Of a stretch of DNA of 62,177 nt, positions 33,993-42,854 are shown piece by piece. The position numbers were made by a program, and so were the translations under genes. The notes under the pieces are model-generated. The model saw only the letters and a list, made by a program, of their open reading frames with translations, made no database searches and was not told where the DNA came from. Location of the stretch: positions 1-62,177 of the IMG/VR virus record IMGVR_UViG_3300022208_000003, one strand, 5' to 3'. The DNA is from a virus. Position 1 is the stretch's first letter, and each line of letters starts with the position of its first letter.

Positions 33993-34475
33993 TTAGACAA
34001 TCCGGACTTTGATTCGTGCCGTAGTGGGATCTGCTCCGGAGGAACCGGACATATCAACCGCCTCTATGGCCTGTGCCACAATCGGCATTGTGTAAATTGT
34101 TTGAGCTTCTTTGCTCTCTGCGATATCTGCAACGTGTACTTGCAAGGTTCCATTGCCTGCAGACTCCAAGAAAGATCCGATAGAAGCGCTTTGACCGTCT
34201 GCCAGCAAGGCGTAAATCACGTCTCCTCGACGAGGATAAACGTATTTGACACGAGCGGCAGCGGCGTATGCATCGGTGATATCTTTACCCTGCAAATCGT
34301 CTTCCACAGCGAACATAGGAACAGCGTTCTGTGCAGCGTTTGCGTGTACCCTTACTTTTCCGGTGGACATCAACTCAATAAGGTGCCCCGGAGTAATCGC
34401 AGCGTTTGCGATTGCTTCCCGAGTGACGAGATTCTCGCCCTCGAGAACGATTGTTTTATATGCGGTATCAGCCAT
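33993..34475 (-). CDS. head decoration-like protein
   Basis: 160 aa. VLEGENLVTREAIANAAITPG and GHLIELMSTGKVRVHANAAQ fit capsid-stabilising decoration proteins that sit between protease and major capsid gene. Beta-rich, no Cys. Expected to bind capsid faces; family by pattern and position. Confidence 0.68.
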   Translation of the reverse strand: MADTAYKTIVLEGENLVTREAIANAAITPGHLIELMSTGKVRVHANAAQNAVPMFAVEDDLQGKDITDAYAAAARVKYVYPRRGDVIYALLADGQSASIGSFLESAGNGTLQVHVADIAESKEAQTIYTMPIVAQAIEAVDMSGSSGADPTTARIKVRIV

Positions 34476-34486
34476 TTTCTTACTCC

Positions 34487-34972
34487 TTACTGAGTCGGGC
34501 TATCGAAATTGAGAGAAGTCATTACGTAGGGCTCTTCCTCGGTTTTGCCGGTTCCGGTTACCCCTCCGCCGCCTTGGCCGAGATACGAATATTGATGTGA
34601 AACAGCAGGCTTGGCAGCGAGAGCTGCAATACCAGCGAGAGCGGTATCGTCCATAGACTTAAGTTGCTCTTCGGTAAACGGATTCGCCTCATTTGCCAGG
34701 ATAGTGGCGATCATCTCGGTTCGTGCCTTGTCGAGCTGTTTAAGACCGGCGTTAAGCACTTCGCGAATCTTCGGTGGGGCTGCAGCTAAATAGCTTTCCA
34801 TCGTGATAGGTCCTTCTTTTTTTGTTGCTGCTTCAGCCATTGCCTCGAAATGACCAAGCTGATCAGCAGTTAATCCTTCGAGCCATTCCGCATCGGCATC
34901 GTTAAAGGTTGTGTTTTTGTTTGCAATCAGCGCCCGTACTTTTTCCGGGCAGCAGGGCTCTTTGTTTGCCAT
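34487..34972 (-). CDS. nested scaffold protein from internal start
   Basis: 161 aa in the same frame as the protease C-terminus. An internal AAAGGAG 8 nt before ATG GCA AAC is a strong ribosome site and gives a helical Lys/Glu/Ala-rich protein (GLTADQLGHFEAMAEAATKK). This is the same plan as lambda C/Nu3, where the scaffold is made from inside the protease gene. Inference from the ribosome site and layout. Confidence 0.65.
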   Translation of the reverse strand: MANKEPCCPEKVRALIANKNTTFNDADAEWLEGLTADQLGHFEAMAEAATKKEGPITMESYLAAAPPKIREVLNAGLKQLDKARTEMIATILANEANPFTEEQLKSMDDTALAGIAALAAKPAVSHQYSYLGQGGGGVTGTGKTEEEPYVMTSLNFDSPTQ

Positions 34973-36418
34973 TTGCTTTTCTCCTTTGCTGTTACCCTGT
35001 ACGGGCAGGTATTCGGTTTTCTTGTATACTTCGACTCTCATGGTGTCGATTGTCACTCTACCGTTTTGCTCGGTATAAAACTGTTTGTACAGCCTTGTTC
35101 CGAGGTTTGATTCTTCTCGGTAAATAAAGTACATCGGGAACACTGCCTCGATGTAATTTATCTTATAAATTTCTTGCTTCTCGCTCCTTGGAGAATCGAG
35201 AGAGTCTACATATCGGCCTAATTGATTTCTGATCTCATCGTGGCTGGTTTCGTTTGCTGAAATCTTAACGGCAGACAGCAGATCATACTTATCTGCATAA
35301 ACTCCAGCCTCAGCAGTTGCCATCGCTATCTTGGCAAGATATTCTTCAGGCTCAACATTGACATCTATTGAAGAAATAGCCTCTTGCACCCTTATAGCTC
35401 TACGGTGAGCATCAAGATGAGACTTGATAGCGCTCGATGCCTCTTGACCTGATCTTGCACCTTGAGCAGCAGCCCATGCTGCATTTAATCCACCCTTATG
35501 GAGGTACATTGTTCCGGTCGTGTAAACTCCGGCGTCACTTGGATTACCTCCTCCTTGCACCCAGTGATGAGGATAACCCCAGGTAGATTTCTGCCCTTCA
35601 CTGCCCATGTTGGCAAATGCCACACGTGGAAGTTTTGTTTTGTCCACTGACCCCCAAGAAGGCTCGCTATCAGCTACGCTGTTATTGTGCTTGAAATTTA
35701 CGGTAAGCTTTGCGTGTGGGCGGATTCCGCACCCATCATTACGGCTACACGCTCCTGTCTGGCCGGGAAGCAATGCGAGGTGATCAGGCGTAATAGAAAG
35801 AATTTCGACTGCGTAATCTTCATCATTCCACTTGCCGGCAGATTCATTAACCTCGGCAAAAAGACCGGTGCTTACTTCCATGGTCCCGGAATCGAGTTCA
35901 TCAATAATTGACTCTCGTAAAACCTTGGCCACGTTTACATCGATGCACACTTCGGCCTTGAGCTTACCGCCGTCGTAAAACGTGTTACGGATAAAACCTA
36001 TAGATTGCACTCCGTCGGAATTGGCTGAAATATAGTTTCCTTCTTGGTCCTGCGGATGAAATACCGGAACCGGCATTCCATTCCACTGGGAAGCGCATTG
36101 CTGAAGCACGGCAGACGGATAAAAAGCCGGACTACCTACAGCCCCGTGATGCACCCCCTCAACGAGCATCGTTACCGGATAAACACGGTGCAACGTTCCG
36201 TTTATCGTCTCATCCCTGCCAAGAGTGGTAAGGTTGATGGAAAACTCTAAGAACCTGGAGTTAAGGTTTGGAGTCTTATTGCGGTCTTTCCATGATTGTT
36301 TACATATGGCCACGCGCTGGTCACGGTTTTGATACTCAGATACCATGGTCTCGTCAGCCATGCACCGCGTGGTAAAATCACTTTCTTTTTCTGTTTTTCT
36401 TGGCTGTGGTATAGGCAT
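34487..36418 (-). CDS. prohead protease fused to scaffold (DUF2213-like)
   Basis: 643 aa. N-terminus PxPRKTEKESDFTTRCMADE is a conserved packaging-protein tail. Residues ~55-225 match DUF2213-type protease: H121 (VFHPQDQEG), S183 (EVSTGLF) and ITPDHLALLPG at 209-219. A middle region (MGSEGQKSTWGYPHHWVQGG) is typical of this family. The last ~160 residues are helical, scaffold-like, and have their own ribosome site at 34972. Cleaves scaffold during capsid maturation in relatives. Confidence 0.78.
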   Translation of the reverse strand: MPIPQPRKTEKESDFTTRCMADETMVSEYQNRDQRVAICKQSWKDRNKTPNLNSRFLEFSINLTTLGRDETINGTLHRVYPVTMLVEGVHHGAVGSPAFYPSAVLQQCASQWNGMPVPVFHPQDQEGNYISANSDGVQSIGFIRNTFYDGGKLKAEVCIDVNVAKVLRESIIDELDSGTMEVSTGLFAEVNESAGKWNDEDYAVEILSITPDHLALLPGQTGACSRNDGCGIRPHAKLTVNFKHNNSVADSEPSWGSVDKTKLPRVAFANMGSEGQKSTWGYPHHWVQGGGNPSDAGVYTTGTMYLHKGGLNAAWAAAQGARSGQEASSAIKSHLDAHRRAIRVQEAISSIDVNVEPEEYLAKIAMATAEAGVYADKYDLLSAVKISANETSHDEIRNQLGRYVDSLDSPRSEKQEIYKINYIEAVFPMYFIYREESNLGTRLYKQFYTEQNGRVTIDTMRVEVYKKTEYLPVQGNSKGEKQMANKEPCCPEKVRALIANKNTTFNDADAEWLEGLTADQLGHFEAMAEAATKKEGPITMESYLAAAPPKIREVLNAGLKQLDKARTEMIATILANEANPFTEEQLKSMDDTALAGIAALAAKPAVSHQYSYLGQGGGGVTGTGKTEEEPYVMTSLNFDSPTQ

Positions 36419-36440
36419 GATATTCTCTCGTAAGTTACTG

Positions 36441-37358
36441 TTATTCTTCTATATACGGTAAGCAGACGCACCGGCAGTTTGGGTGAACGGGAATTATTCC
36501 CTCTGCTTCATTTAGGCTAAATATTTTACCATTAAGACCGGCGCAAACTTTACACACCCTACCGTCTCCAGCAGTGCTGAACTCTGCTTGAATCTTTATT
36601 CCTTGAATTTCAAGGTTACGATACTCCTGAATAGTTGCAAGATGATGCGCCCTTATAACCTCGGTGCGGGCAATCATTAGCGCCCTGGTTATCCCTATTC
36701 CTTCGACTTTAGCGGCGATCTCTTGAGCTATTCGTTCAGTTCCCCAGCCTTGAATAATTCCATCGGCAAGGATTCGGGAAATCTGCTGGTCCATTGCGGC
36801 GGTAACGCCTTCAAGCTCGCTATAGACCCTCGAATAGATAACCGCTGCGCGCTCTGAATGGATCGGCGAGTTGAACGATACGTTCACCTCGTCTATATAC
36901 TCGTTTCCGATATCAGGAACCTGTAACCCTGAATTTCGTGCTTCTTGTCGTGCCCGGCGGATTCCCTGCTTGTATGCTGTATCGATATAGAGATTCGCCC
37001 ACAGTCCGGTAATAGATTCTCCTATCCTGTCTCTTGTGGTGATCTCGAAAATGTTTTCCTGTACCTGAGTTGCGAGCCAGGCCATAAAGGCAGCAAGCTT
37101 CTCGTCATCACGCTTAAATTCAAATTCACGTACACCGGTTGCGGCTAGGGCTGCAGGTTGATTCTTTATTCCGAAACAATCATTTTTGACGACCGATTCT
37201 CTGATAAGTCGGTTAACCTTGCGGAATCTTCGTGTAATATCGGCGACAAATCTATCTCGAAGAGACTTTGTACGAGTCGGGTCTATCTGCCGAGCATTAA
37301 CTTTTAATGCCCTATGATGACCACACGAACAAATGTTCACATCGTTACTCGGAAACAA
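36441..37358 (-). CDS. Mu F-like (SPP1 gp7) minor head protein
   Basis: 305 aa. The C-terminal third has the signature ARTEVIRAHHLATIQEY followed by FSTAGDGRVCKVCAGLNGK and IPVHPNCRCVCLP, diagnostic of the phage Mu F/SPP1 gp7 family. The Cys/His residues may bind zinc. N-terminal region begins with a CSCGHH motif. Acts in capsid assembly or DNA ejection; directly downstream of the portal gene, overlapping it by 14 nt. Confidence 0.9.
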   Translation of the reverse strand: MFPSNDVNICSCGHHRALKVNARQIDPTRTKSLRDRFVADITRRFRKVNRLIRESVVKNDCFGIKNQPAALAATGVREFEFKRDDEKLAAFMAWLATQVQENIFEITTRDRIGESITGLWANLYIDTAYKQGIRRARQEARNSGLQVPDIGNEYIDEVNVSFNSPIHSERAAVIYSRVYSELEGVTAAMDQQISRILADGIIQGWGTERIAQEIAAKVEGIGITRALMIARTEVIRAHHLATIQEYRNLEIQGIKIQAEFSTAGDGRVCKVCAGLNGKIFSLNEAEGIIPVHPNCRCVCLPYIEE

Positions 37359-38796
37359 CTTCTTCCTCTTCAGGTATAGGTTCTTCCGTCATTTGCTCTT
37401 CGAATTCTCGGCCTTCTTCGTCCTCTTTTTGGAGGTCTCTAAGTAACCTCTCAGCTTCATCGCGAATACGGTTAACCTTCTCCTCCGGAAAATCCATTAT
37501 CTCGCTGAGAAATACATCAAGCGGAATAGACTCGTTACCTGGAGAAGAATAGAATTCACGTATTGCCTGGGAAACAGTCTTGCCGACCTCAGCTTTGTCC
37601 TTTGGAGTGGGTGCGGTTAACGGAGGCCATTCAATCGAGTACTCTTCACCGGGCGGTCCTTCCATTACTCCAAGCTCAATCATCTTGTCGATAAAAGGCC
37701 GGAGGATAACGTTTTCGTTAAAATCAACACGTCTTGTTTCGACTCTCGAAGTCCATGCCTCGTCGTCTTGAGTGGATGCAAGCTCTCCACGCTCTGAGCC
37801 CATCAAGATACGTTTCGGCATTGCCTTTGCTGCCCCGATAAGATCAATCTGGATGTCAAAAGCATCCCGAGGTGAAGCAATATTAGGCTCAAGAGACTTA
37901 ACGTCTAACCCCTGCAATTTCATGTATCGCTGAAGGCCGTGGACGTATTTGTCGATTTCTGCTGTAAGCTCGGCTGCCTTTTCGGTAATATCGTATTCCT
38001 TATCGGCAATAAATGCCAAACCCCTCATCGCTCCCTGCCAAAACATCTCAGCGCTTCCGCCGGAAATCAGTTCAAGGTTATTGAGTAGGTTGTAAATAGG
38101 CTCAAGCTCAGGAGTGCCTGATATCTCAGATTCGAGCAGGTTTCTTGCGATATGGATTACACGGGAATGGTGAACTTCAAGTTCTCTAAGCTGGACAGCA
38201 TCCCCAATATATGCAGGCTCTGAGAAGCTTATGCGATATGATTCAGGGCGGTTGTAGCGCGGGCTTTTTGGGTCTGGATCGAGTTTATTTATTACGGCAG
38301 ACCATTGCCCATAAGGCTGAAGGTAAAGTATTTCAGAAGCTCTTTGAACAGGCTCTCGCGGGTCTCTTCCATCATTGAATCCTATCATCAAAACAGAATA
38401 ATTGCCTATTCCTGATAGGATGTCTGCTCGTTTGAATACGCTATAGATCTTGAACTTCTTGACAAGCTCTTTCCAGCTTTTTCCAAAGGATGATTCGCTT
38501 TCCGATTCGTCGGTGATCTCGGGAATTTTCTCCCACGATTCGTCAGGCATAGCTTTAACTATACGCTGCGCTATGTCTTGACGGCGGTATTTTGCAAGGA
38601 AATTTTCGTGCGTGAGGCCTTCAAGTGAAGGATATCCGAGAGTTTCGTAAAGATCTCTCTTATTGCCGAAAGATTTACCCAATCTCGCAGCTACAGCGGA
38701 TCTCTGCTGGATAACGGAGGAAAGAATTTCAAGCTTTTTGGCTTGTACGAGCAGCTTCTTTTGCTCAAGCTGCTCTTTGGAAAGCTTATTGGCCAT
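37345..38796 (-). CDS. portal protein (DUF1073-like)
   Basis: 483 aa from the ATG behind AAGGTGAGC. N-terminal RRQDIAQRIVKAMPDESW and WKELVKKFKIYSVFKRADIL followed by GNYSVLMIGFNDGRDPREPV are characteristic of DUF1073 portal proteins, ending in acidic coil (EDEEGREFEEQM). It forms the dodecameric DNA channel. Its ribosome site can pair with an upstream CACCTTAG. Confidence 0.85.
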   Translation of the reverse strand: MANKLSKEQLEQKKLLVQAKKLEILSSVIQQRSAVAARLGKSFGNKRDLYETLGYPSLEGLTHENFLAKYRRQDIAQRIVKAMPDESWEKIPEITDESESESSFGKSWKELVKKFKIYSVFKRADILSGIGNYSVLMIGFNDGRDPREPVQRASEILYLQPYGQWSAVINKLDPDPKSPRYNRPESYRISFSEPAYIGDAVQLRELEVHHSRVIHIARNLLESEISGTPELEPIYNLLNNLELISGGSAEMFWQGAMRGLAFIADKEYDITEKAAELTAEIDKYVHGLQRYMKLQGLDVKSLEPNIASPRDAFDIQIDLIGAAKAMPKRILMGSERGELASTQDDEAWTSRVETRRVDFNENVILRPFIDKMIELGVMEGPPGEEYSIEWPPLTAPTPKDKAEVGKTVSQAIREFYSSPGNESIPLDVFLSEIMDFPEEKVNRIRDEAERLLRDLQKEDEEGREFEEQMTEEPIPEEEEVVSE

Positions 38797-38805
38797 GCTC
38801 ACCTT

Positions 38806-38870
38806 AGCGTAATTTTAACACTTTGTGTGTTTACGATACACTAAGGTGATAATAATAAGCAAGTATTTTT
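38806..38870 (-). promoter_or_regulatory. leader with inverted repeat over portal ribosome site
   Basis: On the minus strand, CACCTTAG and, about 35 nt later, CTAAGGTG form an 8-bp inverted repeat whose 3' arm contains the portal Shine-Dalgarno AAGGTG. In between are GTGTATCGTAAACACAC and TGTTAAAATT. A weak promoter (TTGCTT, 18 nt, TATCGT) overlaps. Could sequester the ribosome site or be a regulator site. Confidence 0.5.
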
Positions 38871-38891
38871 TTGATTTTTTTCTTGACAGGG

Positions 38892-39146
38892 TTATTTTTT
38901 GTGAGGCATTTCCTCAATCTTAATGGTTGTTGTCTCTTTTATCCAATCTCTTTCTACCGCCTCAAGTCTCTCAAGGAGCAATTTTTTAAGCTCCCCTTTA
39001 AAGTCTGTGAAACCGTCATATTTTTCGTATCTTCTTATTATTTTTTTCTTTTCAGTATCATACAAAACAAACTGAAAAGTTGCACCAGTAGGGTCATTAA
39101 TAGCAATAGCGCCAGCCGGATCACATAATATTCTAATCTCCCTCAT
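38892..39146 (-). CDS. hypothetical phage protein
   Basis: 84 aa from the ATG behind GGAGGGGAAA. Beta N-terminus (REIRILCDPAGAIAINDPTG) and a helical C-terminus (FKGELKKLLLERLEAVERDW). Role unknown; between portal and KdsB. Confidence 0.55.
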   Translation of the reverse strand: MREIRILCDPAGAIAINDPTGATFQFVLYDTEKKKIIRRYEKYDGFTDFKGELKKLLLERLEAVERDWIKETTTIKIEEMPHKK

Positions 39147-39161
39147 TTTCCCCTCCAAAGT

Positions 39162-39893
39162 TTATTCACAAAGAGTCATCTTGTTAGCCATCACCAAATC
39201 CTCCGGCGTATTCACATCAACCCCGCAATCAAACTGCGATATAGCCACGTGGATGTAAAAATCCTCATAAATCACCCTGAGTTGTTCGAGCTTTTCCTTC
39301 TTCTCAAGCTGACTTTGTGGCGTATTGACGAATCGCTGAAGAGATGAATTACGATAGGCATAAATACCTATATGGTTAAGCCAAGTGCCATCGCCGTTTC
39401 TTTCAGCGTAAAAAGGAGTCCGGGTGAAAGATAAAGCTTTTCCTTTTCTATCGATCACGACTTTGACATTATTCTTATCGTAAAATCCGTTTGTATCATC
39501 TCTTTTTCTTGCCGCCGTCACGATGTCGTAATGATCATGCCCCACTATCTCGTCAATAAGCTGCTCAATGAGCCGAGGCGAGATAAACGGAACGTCTCCC
39601 TGAACGTTGACTACGATGTCGTTATCATCAAGGTTTTGTTGCCGTGCTGCTTCTGCTACCCTATCGCTTCCGGAATGATGAATTCCTGTTATTGCCGATA
39701 ATGCTCCGGCTGAATTGGCCATTCCGGCTATGTGAACGTGATCTGTAGCCACTATCACGTCGTCTACTCCGTTAACCATAAGGCACTGCGCAACTACTCG
39801 CTCAATCATGGTCTTGCCTCCGATCATGGCGAGTGGTTTTCCAGGAAATCGAGAGCTTGCGTGCCGTGCTGGAATTATGATTACTTTTTTCAT
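39162..39893 (-). CDS. kdsB: 3-deoxy-manno-octulosonate cytidylyltransferase-like
   Basis: 243 aa. N-terminus IIIPARHASSRFPGKPLAMI is the CTP-binding loop of KdsB, followed by VNVQGDVPFISP (Mg/CTP region), TAARKRDD, and YRNSSLQRFV with the later NTPEDL motif. Normally activates KDO with CMP for lipopolysaccharide core; length and motifs are full. Why it lies beside the terminase rather than with the other sugar genes is unclear. Starts in an ATGA overlap. Confidence 0.9.
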   Translation of the reverse strand: MKKVIIIPARHASSRFPGKPLAMIGGKTMIERVVAQCLMVNGVDDVIVATDHVHIAGMANSAGALSAITGIHHSGSDRVAEAARQQNLDDNDIVVNVQGDVPFISPRLIEQLIDEIVGHDHYDIVTAARKRDDTNGFYDKNNVKVVIDRKGKALSFTRTPFYAERNGDGTWLNHIGIYAYRNSSLQRFVNTPQSQLEKKEKLEQLRVIYEDFYIHVAISQFDCGVDVNTPEDLVMANKMTLCE

Positions 39894-40093
39894 TGTGCCT
39901 CATTATCGTTAATTTTATTTAATCTTGGCTCAATAAAATCACACAACGCGGCTGATATAATTTTTGCTGCTCCTTCTTCATCTAAAGCATGTACAACGCA
40001 CTTATGCCCCTCAATCCCTCTCGATATTCCCTCTAGAAAATAGAAAACTTCTTCACAAAAATTATCGACATCAAGCTCGTACTTGTTAATCAT
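39890..40093 (-). CDS. small hypothetical protein
   Basis: 67 aa, acidic helical (YELDVDNFCEEVFYFLEGIS, AAKIISAALCDFIEPRL). Ribosome site GGAGGGGAA. Coupled to kdsB. No family recognised; could be a small partner of the nucleotidyltransferase or terminase. Confidence 0.55.
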   Translation of the reverse strand: MINKYELDVDNFCEEVFYFLEGISRGIEGHKCVVHALDEEGAAKIISAALCDFIEPRLNKINDNEAQ

Positions 40094-40101
40094 TTCCCCT
40101 C

Positions 40102-40509
40102 CTATTTAATAGCGCCATCACCAATATACCAAACATCAATCGGCAACCCAAAGTGCTTAATCGTGCTGTTCATCCTAATCAAATACTTTACATCCTTCTC
40201 GCTCTCCATGATCAAGACGATGCCGGCACGCTTCCCTGTCTGGAGAGAATAGTAAAGGCTTTGCCCTATAGCCTCGGTCCATTTAGGAGCGAAATCCATT
40301 TCGACGGCAGAGGTTTGGGTAAGACAATCCACCCTTGTGCCATCAGGAAGAGCAACCTCCATCTGGCCGCGATGCTCGCACCATTGTTGCTGATAGTATT
40401 TTTCAGGGTTAAGATGCCCGGCGCTTGAGACTTTGTTGAAGGCCAGGACGAATAAGACTATCACCCATACGGCGAATAGTAGTTTCCCTAGATTTAATGG
40501 TTTTTTCAT
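40102..40509 (-). CDS. secreted/membrane nuclease-like conserved protein
   Basis: 135 aa from the ATG behind GGGGATAGGGAA. N-terminal membrane or signal helix (FAVWVIVLFVLAF), then WCEHRGQMEVALPDGTRVDC and VEMDFAPKWTEAIGQSLYYS ending KRAGIVLIMES. This resembles a proteobacterial family with a PD-(D/E)xK-like D-x(n)-E-x-D pattern, located on mobile elements. Enzymatic role unproven. Confidence 0.65.
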   Translation of the reverse strand: MKKPLNLGKLLFAVWVIVLFVLAFNKVSSAGHLNPEKYYQQQWCEHRGQMEVALPDGTRVDCLTQTSAVEMDFAPKWTEAIGQSLYYSLQTGKRAGIVLIMESEKDVKYLIRMNSTIKHFGLPIDVWYIGDGAIK

Positions 40510-40513
40510 TTCC

Positions 40514-42163
40514 CTATCCCCATGTTCCAGCACGTTTGATTTTAGACGGCACCGGGAAGAACGCCATATTAACCGCGTCTGCAAGATCCGGGCTCTTTAC
40601 ACCGTTTGGATTTTTGTCGACCAGTATGCGTCCCTGTCCGTCATGGCTAAATGTAGGCTGTGAAAGCTGCTGGATAAGCTTGTCGTAGCCCGATATCGTG
40701 GAATCGATTGATATTAATTCATCAATCGGATAACTTTCATTATTATATACTACTTTATAAGTTTTTTCAAACCTTGTTCTCAGCGACCAGTAAGCCTGGG
40801 CTTTAAGGTTTTTGAACGTATCGCTGTTTTTTGGAGATTCTTTGTCGCCTTTTATCGTGTTTTCGTCCGGGTTGAGTACTCTTGCGCTCGCCGCCCATGG
40901 GATGATCTCCAGTTTTCCGAAATTGAATTTACCCTCACGCCGGAGACGGTTAACTTCGCTTTTGGCGGTTGCTCCTACCCCTATACAATCGTAGCAGATG
41001 GTGTTGATTAAGCGCTGGCGGCATTCTACCACGGCCTTTAATGTCGCTTGGCCGGCATCGCCTGTCTGCCATTCGTCGAGGTTGGTAAGGACTATCCCTT
41101 TGCGTATGGCTAAGGCTTTTGAGTCACCTTCTTCTTCGTCGGCTAGGTCAAGGCCGGCAAAAGATAGGCCGGATAATGCTTCTGGGTGTTTTAGGTGGAA
41201 ATCGATGGCGGCTTTTACCCAAGCGGCTTTTATTAGAACTCCGGTTATTGATGCTGTTCTGTCGCGGTCTACCTCTTGAGCGAAGATATGTAAAAGCCCT
41301 TCTCGTTCAGCCTTATCGCGTCTTTTTTGGTACCATTGTTCATCTTTTAGCGGGTGGCTCCTCCAATCAAAGATGAACACTCTTGTTGTCCCTGGTTTAA
41401 TCTTTTTGCCAGTTTCCCACTCTTCTCCCTGTTGACGCTTGCGAGCAATAATATTTGCGTTGCCGTTTACTGATGAAATATCAATACGCACTTCAGTTGT
41501 GGCAGATAAGCTTGCTTCAATCATCTCTAATCTTTCAATGTGTTCAGCTTCATCTACCAGGTATAGGCTTTTTCTTCCCCCACGCCCCAGATTTGTGCCT
41601 GCTTCACCGGTAATGGTAGAACCATTCTCTGGATTTATTATTTTCATGAAAGAGAAATGTTTTTGTTCTGAAAATCCTTCAGGCAACAAAAAACTAGGAA
41701 GGTATCTAATCTGCATCCTAACCTTCTCCAGGACACTGTCTGGGTCCCCTATCTTATCCACAAGGATCTCTTTTCTACTACCCCATCCGACGCTACTACC
41801 CTCCTCAAATAGCCACAGGTAAACAGTGTAGGCAGTCCCGCACCAAGTCATACCGGCATCCCTTGTCTTCTCAACTATACCAGACTCTTGGTCAATATAG
41901 CATTCATGGAGGAATTGAATAAATTCTATTTGCCGAGGGAAAAGAACGAAAGGCATTATGGTTGGGAGATCCTCACTGCTTGCATTGCGAGGATCATAAG
42001 TAATGCCGAAGTCTTGTATGAATTCAACAGGCTTTCCGCGATAATATTCCTTGCACCCTAGCTGAAGGATCGGATCTGATTGAATTTTAATGATCCTCGC
42101 CTGTCGCTCCATGAAGATTTCGGTATAGCTTTTATAGGGCCAAGCATTACTCATTATTAACAC
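40514..42163 (-). CDS. terminase large subunit
   Basis: 549 aa counted from the GTG at 42163 (an ATG at 42154 is an alternative start). ATPase: Walker A-like VEKTRDAGMTW at 97-107 and Walker B LYLVDEAEH at 200-208. Nuclease (RNase H fold): LDLADEEEGD near 338-346, YDCIGVG near 395-402, and SPDLADAVNMAF near the end. It pumps DNA into the prohead and cuts the concatemer. The small subunit is separated by about 4 kb (46132-46536), which is unusual. Confidence 0.92.
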   Translation of the reverse strand: MLIMSNAWPYKSYTEIFMERQARIIKIQSDPILQLGCKEYYRGKPVEFIQDFGITYDPRNASSEDLPTIMPFVLFPRQIEFIQFLHECYIDQESGIVEKTRDAGMTWCGTAYTVYLWLFEEGSSVGWGSRKEILVDKIGDPDSVLEKVRMQIRYLPSFLLPEGFSEQKHFSFMKIINPENGSTITGEAGTNLGRGGRKSLYLVDEAEHIERLEMIEASLSATTEVRIDISSVNGNANIIARKRQQGEEWETGKKIKPGTTRVFIFDWRSHPLKDEQWYQKRRDKAEREGLLHIFAQEVDRDRTASITGVLIKAAWVKAAIDFHLKHPEALSGLSFAGLDLADEEEGDSKALAIRKGIVLTNLDEWQTGDAGQATLKAVVECRQRLINTICYDCIGVGATAKSEVNRLRREGKFNFGKLEIIPWAASARVLNPDENTIKGDKESPKNSDTFKNLKAQAYWSLRTRFEKTYKVVYNNESYPIDELISIDSTISGYDKLIQQLSQPTFSHDGQGRILVDKNPNGVKSPDLADAVNMAFFPVPSKIKRAGTWG

Positions 42164-42169
42164 TTACCC

Positions 42170-42370
42170 TCAACATGGATTACATTCTCTATTCTCAACG
42201 ATCATTCCTGATTCCGTGTCAACTACATGGTACCAGTCGATATCGTCAGCAGTATATTTTAGAACTCCCTCAACCCCTGCCGCATCCCTGCTATCAAACG
42301 ACCCGAGGTAGTCGAACATTCCACCTTTAGGGTAGAATTGGCTCCCTCCAAATAGTATGAATCTTTTCAT
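42170..42370 (-). CDS. small hypothetical protein
   Basis: 66 aa. KRFILFGGSQFYPKGGMFDY then a D/E-rich centre and a final CNPC. Ribosome site GAGAGGGAAATG. Similar small 'FILFGG' proteins occur in phage accessory regions, function unknown. Confidence 0.6.
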   Translation of the reverse strand: MKRFILFGGSQFYPKGGMFDYLGSFDSRDAAGVEGVLKYTADDIDWYHVVDTESGMIVENRECNPC

Positions 42371-42379
42371 TTCCCTCTC

Positions 42380-42607
42380 CTATGTTTCCTCAGCATTTTC
42401 AACTATATCAAGAATTGCTTTGATTATCTCTTCCTTCGAATAGCTTGAAAGCTTTTCCTCCATATCTTTTCGTGAACACGTTGGATGATGATAGGTAGAT
42501 TTTTGTACGTGATATTCAAGATCTCCTATTTTGATCGAACCACCAGCATAAGGCATATCAAGGTCGATCCTGTCGTTTCCTATCTTAGCTTCACTTTGTG
42601 AGCACAT
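42380..42607 (-). CDS. small hypothetical protein with Cys near N-terminus and centre
   Basis: 75 aa behind AAGGAGGATGGAAA. Beta-rich start (RIDLDMPYAGGSIKIGDLEY), HHPTCSRK centre and a helical Glu-rich end. No family recognised. Confidence 0.55.
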   Translation of the reverse strand: MCSQSEAKIGNDRIDLDMPYAGGSIKIGDLEYHVQKSTYHHPTCSRKDMEEKLSSYSKEEIIKAILDIVENAEET

Positions 42608-42677
42608 TTTCCATCCTCCTTAACTTCACACGCACAAAACGTAATTGTCTTCCATCATCATGCCATCTCATAGACCG

Positions 42678-42854
42678 TTAATCAGGCCTATCATTCCATA
42701 TAGCGACGGCCTCCACCTCATTTTCGGCCGTTTTTGTCGGTCCGATAAGTCCACATGCTCGACAACGAACTACAAGGAAAGAATTTTCCGGATGCGGCTC
42801 GACACCTAAAAGATCTGTCCGCTTGCAAAATGGGCATGGTTTTGGCTTTTCCAT
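42678..42854 (-). CDS. Lar-family restriction-alleviation-like zinc protein
   Basis: 58 aa. CPFCKRTD at the start, then VVRCRACGLIGPTKT and AIWNDRPD are the Lar/RalR-type zinc-ribbon signature (CPFC, CxxCG-GP, ...AIxxWNxR). Lar proteins reduce host type I restriction. It begins where the 22-residue duplicated peptide stops (TAATG). Too short to be noticed by length filters. Confidence 0.78.
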   Translation of the reverse strand: MEKPKPCPFCKRTDLLGVEPHPENSFLVVRCRACGLIGPTKTAENEVEAVAIWNDRPD

